From Candidatus Muiribacterium halophilum (GTDB taxonomy: Bacteria; Muiribacteriota; Muiribacteriia; Muiribacteriales; Muiribacteriaceae), in assembly GCA_002869225.1 (NCBI GenBank), contig PKTG01000102.1, positions 1 to 35,429 on the forward strand: a stretch of DNA of 35,429 nucleotides, given 5' to 3'. Position 1 is the first letter of the stretch. The number at the start of each line of letters is the position of its first letter. This document shows positions 1 through 10,590 of this stretch, piece by piece. The notes below the pieces were generated by a model, which saw only the letters and a program-made list of their open reading frames with translations, did no database searches and was not told the origin of the DNA. A program made the position numbers and the translations under genes.

Positions 1-140
1 GATCCTGGATCAAGTAGAAGATCTATTCTTTCACGGGCGGTAAGTTTTCCACGCTGATGCTGCTTTTCAATTCGCTCAAGACCACCACCCAGTTTTAATT
101 TTTCTTTTTGCTGCTTTAGATTCTCTATGGCTGAAGACAT
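1..140 (-). CDS. Acyl-CoA carboxylase beta (carboxyltransferase) subunit, N-terminal fragment
   Basis: Only the first 46 codons are inside the window; the gene runs off the left edge. The protein begins MSSAIENLKQQKEKLKLGGG and continues with GKLTARERIDLLLDPGS, which is the characteristic N-terminus of biotin-dependent carboxyltransferase beta subunits (propionyl- or methylmalonyl-CoA carboxylase/decarboxylase, PccB/MmdA type). These enzymes move a carboxyl group between carboxybiotin and an acyl-CoA in the cytoplasm. The ATG (138-140) is preceded on the minus strand by a strong ribosome binding site, GGAGGGAG at 143-150. Which acyl-CoA is used, and whether it works in the decarboxylase or carboxylase direction, cannot be told from this fragment. 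Confidence 0.85.
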   Translation of the reverse strand, partial: MSSAIENLKQQKEKLKLGGGLERIEKQHQRGKLTARERIDLLLDPG

Positions 141-518
141 TACTCCCTCCGTTTTTTTTTGATTTATTTTTCATATATTAACTTTAATGATAGATTAAAT
201 CAATAGAAAATTAAGTGATGAATAATTAATGATTTAGTTTTATACCACACGGGTCCTGTTGGCTACGATGCAACTCAAAACATCCCTAGTGAAACAGAAC
301 CGGAGTTTTGATTTCCATTCTCCGCCACCACCCGCTGAGATAGTTTTTACTTCTATACTTTATTATTACTCATCGTAATGTTGGCATAAGTCGAAATTCA
401 GCCTTTATTTTATTCATTCATTTTTATATTAGTCTTTGTCTATTCAAAATAAATTATTGGCGAGAGGGTTGCATTTAAAGCAGGGATTAGGGTTGGAGTT
501 TTTTATAGTTTATAATAT

Positions 519-587
519 GACTTTCCGTTGATTCCATCCAACTAGAGGTGTGGTGCAATAATTTATCTCAGATTTTTCAAGATGATT
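519..587 (+). repeat. 69-bp repeat, copy 1 (ftsB-tail-like)
   Basis: It differs from the copy at 892-960 by one base. Its middle part, GATTCCATCCAACTAG, resembles the last codons and stop of the ftsB-like gene read on the other strand (I-P-S-N-stop against I-P-S-K-stop). The following bases resemble that gene's downstream flank, including ATAATTTATC. It looks like an inverted duplicate of a gene end. Confidence 0.85.
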
Positions 588-891
588 AAAGTTTTTCAAT
601 ATTTTTCAAATATTATTCCATCAAATAAGCATATTTCAAACAGGAAATTATTTATGTTATCAAATAAGTTATAAATCAAATTTCTTTAATTGTCTTTTGC
701 TTCTATTTTCATTCAGCTTTCTTCGAAAGACCTAAGGGTATTCCTTCATCATGCTTCATAAAACTATAAACAAAATACTTCATAAATATTTTTCAATTTT
801 AACTCATTTAATAACATTAGATTCTGCTTATAGATAAGCGAAAGTTTTTAGTTTACTTTTTCATTTTTTAAATTTTAATTCCATTAAATAA

Positions 892-960
892 GACTTTCCA
901 TTGATTCCATCCAACTAGAGGTGTGGTGCAATAATTTATCTCAGATTTTTCAAGATGATT
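892..960 (+). repeat. 69-bp repeat, copy 2 (ftsB-tail-like)
   Basis: Nearly identical to 519-587. It faces the true gene end, so two inverted pairs form: GATTCCATCCAA (903-914) with TTGGATGGAATC (1056-1067), and ATAATTTATC (931-940) with GATAAATTAT (1030-1039). A transcript leaving the ftsB-like gene could therefore fold into a long interrupted hairpin, which may act in 3'-end formation. That function is inferred. Confidence 0.8.
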
Positions 961-1051
961 TGTAAAAAAAACGGAGGCATAGCCTTAGCTACGTCGAGTA
1001 TTTTTGAATAAATAAGGTTGGAAAAGCTCGATAAATTATGTGCCTAAGCTT

Positions 1052-1441
1052 CTATTTGGATGGAATCGTAACCGGTCGTAGTATCTTCTCTCCTTTCTTG
1101 ACCATATTGAGTTTTATCCTGGCAAGTTTTTCTATACCTTCGGGAGTGTTAAGTTCCTGAACTTTTTCTTCAAGCTCTTCTATCTTCTGACTAAGAAGCA
1201 TTACTTCCTGTTTTTTTTCCTGTTCGATCTTTTTAAGGTTTGCTATCTCATCATATTTCATCCTGAAAACTGTAAAAACAGAAAATATTATAAACACTGC
1301 AAATATTATCATCGCTCTATATGAGAACCTTATGACTATCTTTTGTAGTCTCTTCTTTCTTTCTTGTTTTTCAAAGTAAATAACCTTATTCATACTATAT
1401 TCTTCGTCATCTTTGGAATGTTTTCTAAACTCTTTTTCCAA
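1052..1441 (-). CDS. FtsB/DivIC-like septum formation initiator
   Basis: A small bitopic membrane protein: basic N-terminus, one transmembrane helix (about residues 42-60), then a coiled coil (about 63-97) and the family signature TPEGIEKLARIKLNMVKKGE. FtsB/DivIC proteins bridge early and late divisome components at mid-cell, and the size (about 110-130 residues) is normal. The 129-residue reading starts at a TTG (1439-1441) with a poorly placed AAAGG. An internal ATG at 1391-1393 (MNKVIYFEK) gives 113 residues and is at least as likely; no strong ribosome binding site settles it. It lies downstream of gyrA on the same strand, but a strong terminator separates them. Its 3' end is duplicated twice in the following gap. 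Confidence 0.8.
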   Translation of the reverse strand: MEKEFRKHSKDDEEYSMNKVIYFEKQERKKRLQKIVIRFSYRAMIIFAVFIIFSVFTVFRMKYDEIANLKKIEQEKKQEVMLLSQKIEELEEKVQELNTPEGIEKLARIKLNMVKKGEKILRPVTIPSK

Positions 1442-1491
1442 ACCTTTTTGAACCAGTAGACGTGTTGAACTCTATGATCAATTGGAAAAAA

Positions 1492-1531
1492 CAGGAATTA
1501 GGATTTAGGGGTTAGGAATTAGGGTCGGTTG
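1492..1531 (+). repeat. Degenerate heptad repeat (GGNNTTA type)
   Basis: Five consecutive seven-base units of the type GGAATTA / GGATTTA / GGGGTTA, flanked by CAGG on the left and GGTTGG on the right. A near-identical array in reverse orientation lies at 35281-35317, and shorter relatives at 481-498, 14583-14606 and 33484-33514. It resembles the short tandemly repeated sequences described in cyanobacteria, but relatedness is not shown. Confidence 0.75.
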
Positions 1532-1638
1532 GATTTTAACTTTTCTACTAACATCATAGATAAAATATTGACGAAGTTTGAAATATAAACGTAATCATTA
1601 AATTTTCAAATGGTTAAGCTGAAGTGAGAGTTAAGGAA

Positions 1639-1755
1639 AGAAAGTCAATCATACCGAATCAAGGAGAATCGCTTCGAAATACCAGCGTAGTGTTGTTAAG
1701 CGAAGCTAAGTATAGAGAAGTGATAAAACTTGAGTAGATGATGTTCTGACTTTCT
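1639..1755. repeat. 117-nt inverted-repeat-bounded segment
   Basis: AGAAAGTCA (1639-1647) pairs with TGACTTTCT (1747-1755), enclosing an inner stem GCTTCG/CGAAGC (1671-1676 with 1701-1706). It lies in the 428-base gap between gyrA and the ftsB-like gene, which otherwise holds the heptad array and a terminator. It could be a small structured RNA or a decayed repeat; nothing identifies a known RNA family. Confidence 0.4.
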
Positions 1756-1780
1756 AAATTAAGTTACATCTCTTAAAAAA

Positions 1781-1808
1781 AACAAGAGGACCCGAAGGTC
1801 CTCTTGTT
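1781..1808 (-). terminator. Intrinsic terminator downstream of gyrA
   Basis: A perfect 12-bp stem, AACAAGAGGACC (1781-1792) and GGTCCTCTTGTT (1797-1808), with loop CGAA. A-rich bases lie to the left and T-rich bases to the right, so it could work in both directions. On the minus strand it lies about 60 bases after the gyrA stop and would end the dnaA-to-gyrA transcription unit. Confidence 0.92.
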
Positions 1809-1869
1809 TTTATGTTTATACCCATTACGCTTTACGCATTACGGCTTTTATCGGCTTCTGTCGATCCGA

Positions 1870-4311
1870 TTATTCCTCTTCATCTTCCTCTGGTTCTATG
1901 ATCTCTATTGCTACAACAGTATCACCTTTATTAAGTCTCATTATTCGATTACCCTGAGTTGCTCTACCCATAGACCTAATCTCTTTAATAGGCGTCCTTA
2001 TGATCATTCCAGAATGACTGATTATAAGAAGTTCATCTTCATCCTTTACTATCTTAATACCAATCACATCACCTTTTGCGGCTGTTCTTTTGATATTAAT
2101 AGTTCCTGCTCCGCCTCTTTTCTGAAGTCTATAGTTTTCAACCTGAGTTCTTTTTCCATATCCTTTAGTTGTTACAGTAAGAAGTGTTGTCTGAGGATCT
2201 TCAGATGCCGCTGCTCCAACAACTGTATCTCCAGCTTTAAGCCTTATACCACGGACACCTCTTGTAGCTCTTCCCTGTGTTCTGATATCCCCTTCACTAA
2301 ATCTTATAGCTTTTCCGTATTTAGTTGCTATTATGATCTCGGTCTTATCATTTGTAAGGAATACTTCTCTAAGATTGTCATTATCATCCAACCTTATCGC
2401 TATTATTCCACCTTTTCTAATATTGGAATATACATCAAGAGAAGATTTCTTGATAACACCATTTGCAGTTATCATTACGATGTTCTGATCTGCTGAAAAT
2501 TCTTTTAATTGAATTATTGCTTTTACTTCTTCTTCCTTATCTATTTCAAGGAAGTTTATCAAAGCTTTTCCTTTAGATTGTCTGGAAGACATTGGAATCT
2601 CAAAAGCTCTCTTTATATAAACTTTTCCATTATCTGTAAATAGAAGAAGAAAATCATGTGTCTCTGCTACTAAAATATGTTTTGCAAAATCATCATCTTT
2701 AAGTTTTCCCCCGATTATTCCTTTTCCACCTCTTCGTTGTTTTCTATAAGTATCGATCTGTTGAGATTTAATATATCCAGTCTTTGTGATAGTGATAACT
2801 ACTCTTTCGTTCTGAATAAGATCTATATCCTCAAGTGAATCTATACTTCTTCCAATCACTGTTCTTCTTTCATCACCATATTTGTTTTTGATATAAATAA
2901 GTTCATCTTTGATTATATCTTTTATTTTCTGAACTGATGCAAGAATGGATTTAAGTTCTTCTATTAGTTTCTTTAATTCTTCATAATCTGTAAGAAGTTT
3001 TTCTCTTTCCAAACCTGTTAGTTTTTGAAGTCTCATATCAAGTATTGCTTTGGCCTGTATCTCAGAAAGCTCAAATCTTGACATAAGTTCAGCTTTTGCA
3101 GTATCAACATCTTTTGAAGCACGGATTACTTTGATAACTTCATCGATATTATCAAGGGCAATGATCAAACCTTCAAGAATATGAGCTTTTGCTTCTGCTT
3201 TTTTTAATTCAAACGCTGTTCTTCTTGTAACTACCTGTTTTCTATGCTCGATAAAATGTCCAAGGATTTCTTTAAGATTAAGGACTTTTGGAGCGCCTTC
3301 TACTAATGCAAGAAGGATAATTCCAAACGTATTCTGAAGGTCAGTATGTTTGTAAAGGTTGTTTAGAATAACGTTTGCATTGTGATCTCGCTTACATTCA
3401 ATAACAATTCTAAGACCTTTTTTATCGGATTCATCTCTAATATCTGAGATTCCTTCAATTTTTTTATCTTTAACAAGGTTTGCTATTTTTATAATAAGAT
3501 TTGCTTTGTTTACCATGAAAGGTATTTCTGAGACTATTATTACTTCTCTATTCTTTTTTTCTACGATTTCAACTTTTGCTCTTGTCTTAACCTTGCCTCT
3601 TCCGGTCGTATATGCACTTCTAATACCTTCTGTTCCCATTATAGTTCCACCAGTTGGGAAATCAGGGCCTTTTACATATTCCATAAGATCCATTGGTTCA
3701 AGACTTGGATCATCAATAAGTGCTACAGTACCATCAATCAGTTCACTTAGATTGTGTGGAGGAATATTTGTTGCCATACCAACAGCAATTCCTGAAGCAC
3801 CATTCATGAGAAGTGCAGGGATTTTAGCTGGAAGAACAACAGGTTCCTGTAAAGACTCATCAAAGTTAAGTCTGAAATCTACTGTTTCTTTATCTATATC
3901 CTCAAGCATCTCTTCTGAGATCTTTCCCATCCTGGCTTCTGTGTATCTCATAGCCGCAGCTGAATCTCCGTCAATAGATCCAAAGTTACCATGTCCATCA
4001 ACAAAACAGTATCTTGATGAGAAATCCTGTGCCATTCTTACCATCGCATCATAAACCGAAGAATCACCATGTGGATTATATTTACCTAGAACATCACCAA
4101 CAACACGAACTGATTTCTTATATGCTTTTCTGGATGTCAGTCCAAGTTCGTTCATAGCATAAAGTATTCTTCTATGAACTGGTTTCAGTCCATCTTTAAC
4201 ATCAGGAAGAGCTCTCATCACGATTACACTCATCGCATAATCAAGATAAGAATCTTTCATTATATCTTCAATATATATCTTTTCTACTCTATCTCTTGTA
4301 ATGTTTTCCAT
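1870..4311 (-). CDS. gyrA: DNA gyrase subunit A
   Basis: 813 residues, normal for GyrA. The breakage-reunion domain opens with a typical PHRRILYAM segment. The catalytic tyrosine is in [11 protein letters not shown] (about residue 123), and the C-terminal beta-pinwheel carries the GyrA box QRRGGKG (about residue 530). This supports true gyrase (supercoiling) rather than ParC. With GyrB it introduces negative supercoils using ATP. The ATG is preceded by AAGGAG overlapping the end of gyrB, so the two are translationally close. The acidic tail ends at a TAA (1870-1872), which appears to be a genuine stop. No frame damage is seen. Confidence 0.98.
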   Translation of the reverse strand: MENITRDRVEKIYIEDIMKDSYLDYAMSVIVMRALPDVKDGLKPVHRRILYAMNELGLTSRKAYKKSVRVVGDVLGKYNPHGDSSVYDAMVRMAQDFSSRYCFVDGHGNFGSIDGDSAAAMRYTEARMGKISEEMLEDIDKETVDFRLNFDESLQEPVVLPAKIPALLMNGASGIAVGMATNIPPHNLSELIDGTVALIDDPSLEPMDLMEYVKGPDFPTGGTIMGTEGIRSAYTTGRGKVKTRAKVEIVEKKNREVIIVSEIPFMVNKANLIIKIANLVKDKKIEGISDIRDESDKKGLRIVIECKRDHNANVILNNLYKHTDLQNTFGIILLALVEGAPKVLNLKEILGHFIEHRKQVVTRRTAFELKKAEAKAHILEGLIIALDNIDEVIKVIRASKDVDTAKAELMSRFELSEIQAKAILDMRLQKLTGLEREKLLTDYEELKKLIEELKSILASVQKIKDIIKDELIYIKNKYGDERRTVIGRSIDSLEDIDLIQNERVVITITKTGYIKSQQIDTYRKQRRGGKGIIGGKLKDDDFAKHILVAETHDFLLLFTDNGKVYIKRAFEIPMSSRQSKGKALINFLEIDKEEEVKAIIQLKEFSADQNIVMITANGVIKKSSLDVYSNIRKGGIIAIRLDDNDNLREVFLTNDKTEIIIATKYGKAIRFSEGDIRTQGRATRGVRGIRLKAGDTVVGAAASEDPQTTLLTVTTKGYGKRTQVENYRLQKRGGAGTINIKRTAAKGDVIGIKIVKDEDELLIISHSGMIIRTPIKEIRSMGRATQGNRIMRLNKGDTVVAIEIIEPEEDEEE

Positions 4312-4324
4312 TTATATCTACTCC

Positions 4325-6437
<2,113 letters not shown>

Positions 6438-6543
6438 CGTAAAGATCCTTTTTAATACTATTTCATTTTATATACTATTTTAGTTTTTATATCAAATGCT
6501 ATATCTTAACAGTAATATTGGGATGAGATAATTATAATGGTTA

Positions 6544-7065
6544 TTATTTTTTTTGCAAATTATCCTCACCCATTTGAATAGAAAATTTTCGAAACTTTTC
6601 TTTTTTAATATATAAACTTCTTAAAGTTTCTTTTAAAGATTCATCTTCTATTCCTTCTAACATCTTATCTAAACTGTTTATCTTATCCTCATCTACCTTA
6701 TAAGGAGAAAGATCTCTTTTGGAACTATCAGTCTTATAAAGTTCAGGATTCTTTTCCACACTTAACCTTATCTTTTTTATTACTCCGGAATAATTTCTAA
6801 TATTTTCAAGAAGCATATCCTGCATATATAAAAGGTTTTGTTTCCATGAAGAATCTGGAACAGTCAAATAAATAGTGTTTCCTGTAATCTTTTTTATGAC
6901 AACATGACCATATAATTCAGGTCCTACGATATTTTTCCAATTACCGACAAGTTTTACGAATACATCGCCGCGTTCTTTAGAACTTTTTCTGAACAGATTT
7001 GAAAACCTTCTATTTTCTAATAGATTAGCTATTTTTTTTGTTTTTCTATATTTCCTTGCTGACAA
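6544..7065 (-). CDS. dciA: DciA-family (DUF721) replicative helicase loader-type protein
   Basis: 173 residues from the TTG at 7063-7065, which has AGAGGG six bases upstream. Longer readings that begin inside recF lack this site. The central region (VGNWKNIVGPEL, then NTIYLTVPDSSWKQNLLYMQ) is the DUF721/DciA pattern: a conserved W..IVG, a short beta segment and an S-W-x-Q-x-L motif. DciA proteins help load the replicative helicase DnaB in bacteria without DnaC or DnaI. The start overlaps the end of recF by 20 bases, the usual dnaA-recF-DUF721-gyrB order. The gene ends with a tandem TAA TAA. Confidence 0.85.
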   Translation of the reverse strand: MSARKYRKTKKIANLLENRRFSNLFRKSSKERGDVFVKLVGNWKNIVGPELYGHVVIKKITGNTIYLTVPDSSWKQNLLYMQDMLLENIRNYSGVIKKIRLSVEKNPELYKTDSSKRDLSPYKVDEDKINSLDKMLEGIEDESLKETLRSLYIKKEKFRKFSIQMGEDNLQKK

Positions 7066-8110
7066 TTTTACCCTCTTTAACAAAAAATTCTTTATAATTT
7101 TGTTCTGATAGTATATCACGAGAAAAACTGTTTACTGAAATAAAAACCTGAAATTTTTTATTTATACTGATCAAAAAACTTTTTTTTCTGTGTTCATCTA
7201 GTTCTGAAAATACATCATCAAGGATTAGAACTGGATTATTGTTCTTTATTTTAGAAATAACGTGAGCCTGAGTCATCTTTAAAGTAAAGACTATTGTTCT
7301 CTGTTGTCCTCTGGATGCAGCTTTTCTTGCTTTATAATCACCTATAAGTATTTCTATATCATCTCTATGTGGTCCAACAACAGTATGTCCTTTTCTAATT
7401 TCTCTGTTTCTACATTCTTTTAATACTTCTATATCTATCCTTTTTTTACCTTTATATGAAAAATCAGTCTTCTTTTCACCTTCAGGTACTATCTCTTGAT
7501 ATATTTTTGGAAAGATCTCTTTAAGGTGTTCTAGTACCAGAAGTCTTTTTTCAATTATATAATTTGCACTTTCGCAAAATATCTCGTCCCAAATACCAGC
7601 TTCTTTACCATGTTTTAAAAGAGAGTTCCTGTTATCAACAATTTTTCTATACTTTAACAAAGTAGAATAATATCCAGGATATAATTGAGAACAGATCTCG
7701 TTTATAAATTTTCTTCTATAAACAGGCTCTTTTCCAACGATCTTTAGATCATCAGGTATAAAAACCACAAAGGAATGTAGCGAAAGTAAATCATGGAATT
7801 TTTTATCAACACCATCTACAGTAACTTCTTTTTTTCTTCCCTCAATGCCAATTCTTATGTTCTTTTTAGAGGTTTTATAGTCATACAAAGCCTCTATAAA
7901 CATAACGTTTTTACTTTTAAAATCTTTAAATAGATCACCTAGAGTCCTGGTTCTAAAGGATTTCATCATTCCTGAAAAATAAAGTGCTTCCAGAAGATTG
8001 GTCTTTCCCTGACCGTTATCTCCTGTCATCACATTAAAATCTTCGGAAAAATTAAGACTAGCCTCTTCAATGTTTCGGAAGTTCTTTATATTTATACTTT
8101 TTATGATCAT
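7046..8110 (-). CDS. recF: DNA replication and repair protein RecF
   Basis: 354 residues from the ATG at 8108-8110, with the weak site AAGTGAG upstream; a GTG nine bases earlier is also possible. The Walker A motif is GDNGQGKTN near residue 36, the ABC signature region is ASRGQQRTIVFTLKM, and Walker B is VLILDDVFSELD. RecF is an SMC-like ATPase that loads RecA at single-strand gaps with RecO and RecR. It is preceded by an unusual 180-base array of small hairpins that separates it from dnaA. Its leader shares a 21-base sequence with the leader of tpiA. Confidence 0.96.
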   Translation of the reverse strand: MIIKSINIKNFRNIEEASLNFSEDFNVMTGDNGQGKTNLLEALYFSGMMKSFRTRTLGDLFKDFKSKNVMFIEALYDYKTSKKNIRIGIEGRKKEVTVDGVDKKFHDLLSLHSFVVFIPDDLKIVGKEPVYRRKFINEICSQLYPGYYSTLLKYRKIVDNRNSLLKHGKEAGIWDEIFCESANYIIEKRLLVLEHLKEIFPKIYQEIVPEGEKKTDFSYKGKKRIDIEVLKECRNREIRKGHTVVGPHRDDIEILIGDYKARKAASRGQQRTIVFTLKMTQAHVISKIKNNNPVLILDDVFSELDEHRKKSFLISINKKFQVFISVNSFSRDILSEQNYKEFFVKEGKIVSKEI

Positions 8111-8114
8111 TGAA

Positions 8115-8135
8115 CTCACTTCATTCGTTGTTTAA
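8115..8135 (-). promoter_or_regulatory. Leader sequence shared with tpiA
   Basis: On the minus strand this reads TTAAACAACGAATGAAGTGA plus G, ending just before the recF start. The tpiA leader at 28191-28211 matches 20 of 21 bases. Both follow directly after a short perfect hairpin. The GTGAG end may serve as the ribosome binding site; a regulatory role is inferred only. Confidence 0.6.
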
Positions 8136-8310
8136 CAGTTTTACTGTTGATGTATCATTTCATTCAAGATGAGCCTTTAAGGCTGTACTTTGCTATGCAA
8201 AGAGTTTAACCCTTTCTGTAAGAAAGCACATGAGCTTTAGCTCATCATCTTTTTTCGCCAGAAAAACATTTTGGCTCCAGCCAAACATCGAGTTGATCGT
8301 TGATCAACTC
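8134..8310 (-). repeat. Hairpin array between dnaA and recF
   Basis: Eight consecutive perfect small hairpins. Plus-strand stems and loops: AACAGT/ACTGTT, loop TTT (8134-8148); AGCCT/AGGCT, TTA (8172-8184); CTTTGC/GCAAAG, TAT (8188-8202); CTTTCT/AGAAAG, GTA (8212-8226); ATGAGC/GCTCAT, TTTA (8230-8245); TTTTTC/GAAAAA, GCCA (8251-8266); TTTGGC/GCCAAA, TCCA (8270-8285); GAGTTGATC/GATCAACTC, GTT (8290-8310, covering the dnaA stop). Read on the minus strand, six of them recur in the same order at 21277-21390, with conserved linkers and compensatory changes. Confidence 0.85.
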
Positions 8311-9668
8311 TCCATTATCTTTCTACGGATATCCTGAAAAGCTTTCTTAATGGAAAAATCTGTTTTTATTAATTTTTCCACTTTCTTACAAGCATAAAGA
8401 ACCGTTGTATGATCTTTTTTTCCAAACTCTTTTGCTATGTTTGGAAGGGAGTATCCCGTCAGATCTCTAGCCAAATACATTGCCATCTGTCTTGGTTTTA
8501 CTATACTTTTATCTCTTTTTGCGGATAATATATCAGCGACTTTTACTTTAAAGTGTTCAGAAACAGTTGAGAGTATCTCTTCAATAGTATATTTTCTTTC
8601 AATATCAACAATAAAATCTTTAAGTATATTATCTATTACTTTTCCATTAAGTTCTTTTCCGGTAAGTGATTTATAGGAAATAACATTTTTAAAAGCACTT
8701 TCAAGTTCTCTTATATTTGTGATCACTTTCTGAGCAATATATTCAATAAGTTCATTATCAACCTCTACCTGAAGTTCCTGTGCCTGTTTTTGAAGTATAG
8801 CAATTCTAAGTTCAAGATTTGGTTTCTGAATATCAGCAATAAGTCCACTTTTAAATCTTGATACAAGCCTGTCTTCAAGCTTTTCGAGTTTTGCAGGGGG
8901 TTTATCTGAGGTAAGAACTATCTGTTTCTTTTTCTGAACAAGTTCATCAAAAGTAAAATGAAATTCTTTCTGTGTCTCTGTCTTACCTGTTAACATCTGA
9001 ATATCATCAACAAGAAGAACGTCAATCTGTCTATACTTTTCTCTAAACTTTGCAGGATTATTAGCTGATAAAGACTCTATAAAGTCGTTTGTAAATTTTT
9101 CTGAAGTAACATAGGCTACATTCTTATCAGGATTCTGCTGAAGTATATAATGTCCAATAGCCTGCATTAGATGAGTCTTCCCAAGTCCGGAACCTCCATA
9201 TATAAAAAGAGGATTAGATTTTATTCCAGGCTCTTTCGAAACTGCTTTTGATGCTGCATTTGCATGTTCATTAGAAGATCCAACTACAAAGTTTTCAAAC
9301 GTATACTTTTCATTTAATTTGAAGATATCAGGATACTCTTCTCTAATATCAGATTTTTTCTTTTTGTTTTTTACATATTTGGTTGCTTTTTGATCGTTCT
9401 CTTTTTTAAATCTTTCAGGAGCAATAACAAGCTCAAAATTGTCCACATTCTGATACTCAGGATATTTTTTTATAAAATCCATAAGAGAGTTCCAGTACAT
9501 AGTCTCTATACGGTTTTTTGAAAACTGATTAGATATAAAGATATGTAAAGATTTTTCTCTTACCTCTCCTAAAAGTATATGATTGAACAGGTCACCTGAT
9601 TCTTTATTTTCGATCTGAGCCTTTAATTCTTTTTCAATAAGCTGCCATTCTTTTTTCTTAGATACCAT
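8304..9668 (-). CDS. dnaA: Chromosomal replication initiator DnaA
   Basis: 454 residues. The AAA+ domain has Walker A GGSGLGKTHL (about residues 158-167), Walker B VLLVDDIQML and a sensor region with RLVSRF. The C-terminal DNA-binding domain carries the signature KDHTTVLYACKK. DnaA binds DnaA boxes at oriC, melts the DNA and starts replication. The ATG has GGGGAG five bases upstream. The gene faces away from rpmH, leaving a 480-base divergent gap that should be the origin. The last codons lie inside a 9-bp hairpin. Frame intact. Confidence 0.98.
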   Translation of the reverse strand: MVSKKKEWQLIEKELKAQIENKESGDLFNHILLGEVREKSLHIFISNQFSKNRIETMYWNSLMDFIKKYPEYQNVDNFELVIAPERFKKENDQKATKYVKNKKKKSDIREEYPDIFKLNEKYTFENFVVGSSNEHANAASKAVSKEPGIKSNPLFIYGGSGLGKTHLMQAIGHYILQQNPDKNVAYVTSEKFTNDFIESLSANNPAKFREKYRQIDVLLVDDIQMLTGKTETQKEFHFTFDELVQKKKQIVLTSDKPPAKLEKLEDRLVSRFKSGLIADIQKPNLELRIAILQKQAQELQVEVDNELIEYIAQKVITNIRELESAFKNVISYKSLTGKELNGKVIDNILKDFIVDIERKYTIEEILSTVSEHFKVKVADILSAKRDKSIVKPRQMAMYLARDLTGYSLPNIAKEFGKKDHTTVLYACKKVEKLIKTDFSIKKAFQDIRRKIMES

Positions 9669-10149
9669 AGCACTCCCCTATATTCACATCTTTTCCACAC
9701 TTGGAAATGCCCTCTCGAAAACAATTCTTATTATGATTTCCCTTAACAAAGGGATTTATTCTTTCACAGCTTTACAATCTTTTATAAAAGCCGTCTTCAA
9801 CGAAGTTAATAGTATTTTAACGGTTGTGAATAAACATTGTATAAATAAATTTTCTATTTATCAACATTTTTTTCTACAGTTTTTTTACAGGTCTCTACAC
9901 AGGTAATCTTTAATCTAATAGATGTATTTAATCATATTTCCACAGAATACACAACACTACTAGTACTACGCTCTTTAATTTTATATAATAAAAAAAAAGC
10001 TTTTAAAAAAAAGAAACAAAAAAAATCTCGTTGGAACTTTTATTGTGTTCAGACGTTAAGTTTACTAAAAAATCTTGACAAACAAAAAGGTTTCTGGTAA
10101 AAAATATAAACTTGTGTAAAAGCGTCGAAAGTTAAAAAAGGAGGCAGAA
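9669..10149. other. Probable replication origin (oriC)
   Basis: A divergent gap between dnaA and rpmH at which gene orientation switches. DnaA-box-like 9-mers: TTATTCACA on the minus strand (9825-9833), TTATCAACA (9858-9866), TTTTCCACA (9691-9699) and a weaker ATTTCCACA (9936-9944). A long A/T-only stretch around 9974-10028 would suit an unwinding element. No perfect TTATCCACA was found here, unlike the cluster at 19149-19271. A small hairpin CCCTT/AAGGG lies near 9740. The origin call combines gene order, strand switch and these sites. Confidence 0.75.
10075..10103 (+). promoter_or_regulatory. Likely sigma-70-type promoter for rpmH operon
   Basis: A consensus TTGACA (10075-10080) is followed after 17 bases by TAAAAA (10098-10103) preceded by TGG, an extended -10 form. 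It lies about 45 bases upstream of the rpmH start, next to the A/T-rich part of the presumed origin. Confidence 0.65.
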
Positions 10150-10284
10150 ATGAAAAGAACTTTCCAGCCTAACAATAGAAAAAGAAAAAAAGATCACGGT
10201 TTTAGAAAAAGAATGTCTTCAAAAGCCGGAAGAAATGTATTGAAGAGAAGAAGAAGCAAGGGCAGAAAAGCTCTTAGTGCTTGA
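10150..10284 (+). CDS. rpmH: 50S ribosomal protein L34
   Basis: 44 residues starting [20 protein letters not shown] and ending GRKALSA: the complete, highly basic L34 sequence at its normal length. It is a structural protein of the large ribosomal subunit. AAAGGAGG lies just upstream of the ATG. It is the first gene of the plus-strand arm leaving the origin, as in most bacteria. The TGA stop is in the same frame as the next gene, which begins at a TTG three bases later. Confidence 0.98.
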   Translation: MKRTFQPNNRKRKKDHGFRKRMSSKAGRNVLKRRRSKGRKALSA

Positions 10285-10287
10285 TCT

Positions 10288-10590
10288 TTGGAAAATTTCT
10301 TTACAATATCTGAAAAAGATGCGAGAAATCTTATCAGGAAAAGTGGATTTAGATCTGATTCAAATTTTCTGGTAAGATCTTGTAATAATTAAGAATTTAA
10401 AGTTATTATATCTGTAAAAAAAAAAGATTTTAAAAAAGCTGTTGTAAGAAATAGAATAAAACGACGAATTAGGTATTTTGTAAGGAATAAAATGAATAAA
10501 AAAGGTTTTCACCTGATAATTATAAAAAAATCATTCAAGCCGGAAATGCCATTTTCCTTATTATGCGACAGTCTTTCTAAACTATTATGA
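10288..10590 (+). CDS. rnpA: Ribonuclease P protein component, with in-frame TAA
   Basis: 100 codons from TTG 10288 to TGA 10588-10590. The conserved RNase P motif VVRNRIKRRIRYF is clear (about residues 52-64), preceded by the beta strand KVIISVKKKDF. RnpA binds the catalytic RNA and the 5' leader of pre-tRNAs. Codon 35 (10390-10392) is TAA, between the first and second beta strands; the frame continues undamaged on both sides. Truncation here would remove the RNR motif from a normally essential protein, so read-through or a base artefact is more likely than a real pseudogene. The upstream in-frame codon is the rpmH stop, so the TTG is the only nearby start. It is a little shorter than usual (110-120). 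Its stop overlaps the yidD start. Confidence 0.88.

Larger units (their letters stand above)
141..1051. other. Long non-coding gap with decayed repeats
   Basis: About 900 A/T-rich bases without a credible gene. It holds a short heptad-type repeat (481-498), a 69-bp direct repeat in two copies (519-587 and 892-960), and several small hairpins: an interrupted stem at 644-684, CTTTC/GAAAG near 720 and GCTTAT/ATAAGC near 830. No tRNA, CRISPR or transposase remnant was recognised. Confidence 0.6.

Noticed and set aside
1804-2496. Open frame on the plus strand opposite gyrA
   Set aside because: It is a shadow of gyrA, serine- and cysteine-rich with no family signature; similar shadows lie opposite gyrB, pgk, tpiA and others.
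7066-7119. Longer N-terminus for DciA inside recF
   Set aside because: The TTG at 7063-7065 has AGAGGG at correct spacing, and the extra residues do not resemble the family.
8134-8310. CRISPR array in the hairpin-rich gaps
   Set aside because: The stems differ from unit to unit, with no identical direct repeats or regular spacers, and no cas genes are nearby.
9740-9755. CCCTT/AAGGG hairpin as a terminator in the origin gap
   Set aside because: The stem is only five base pairs, no T-run follows, and no transcript is expected to end there.
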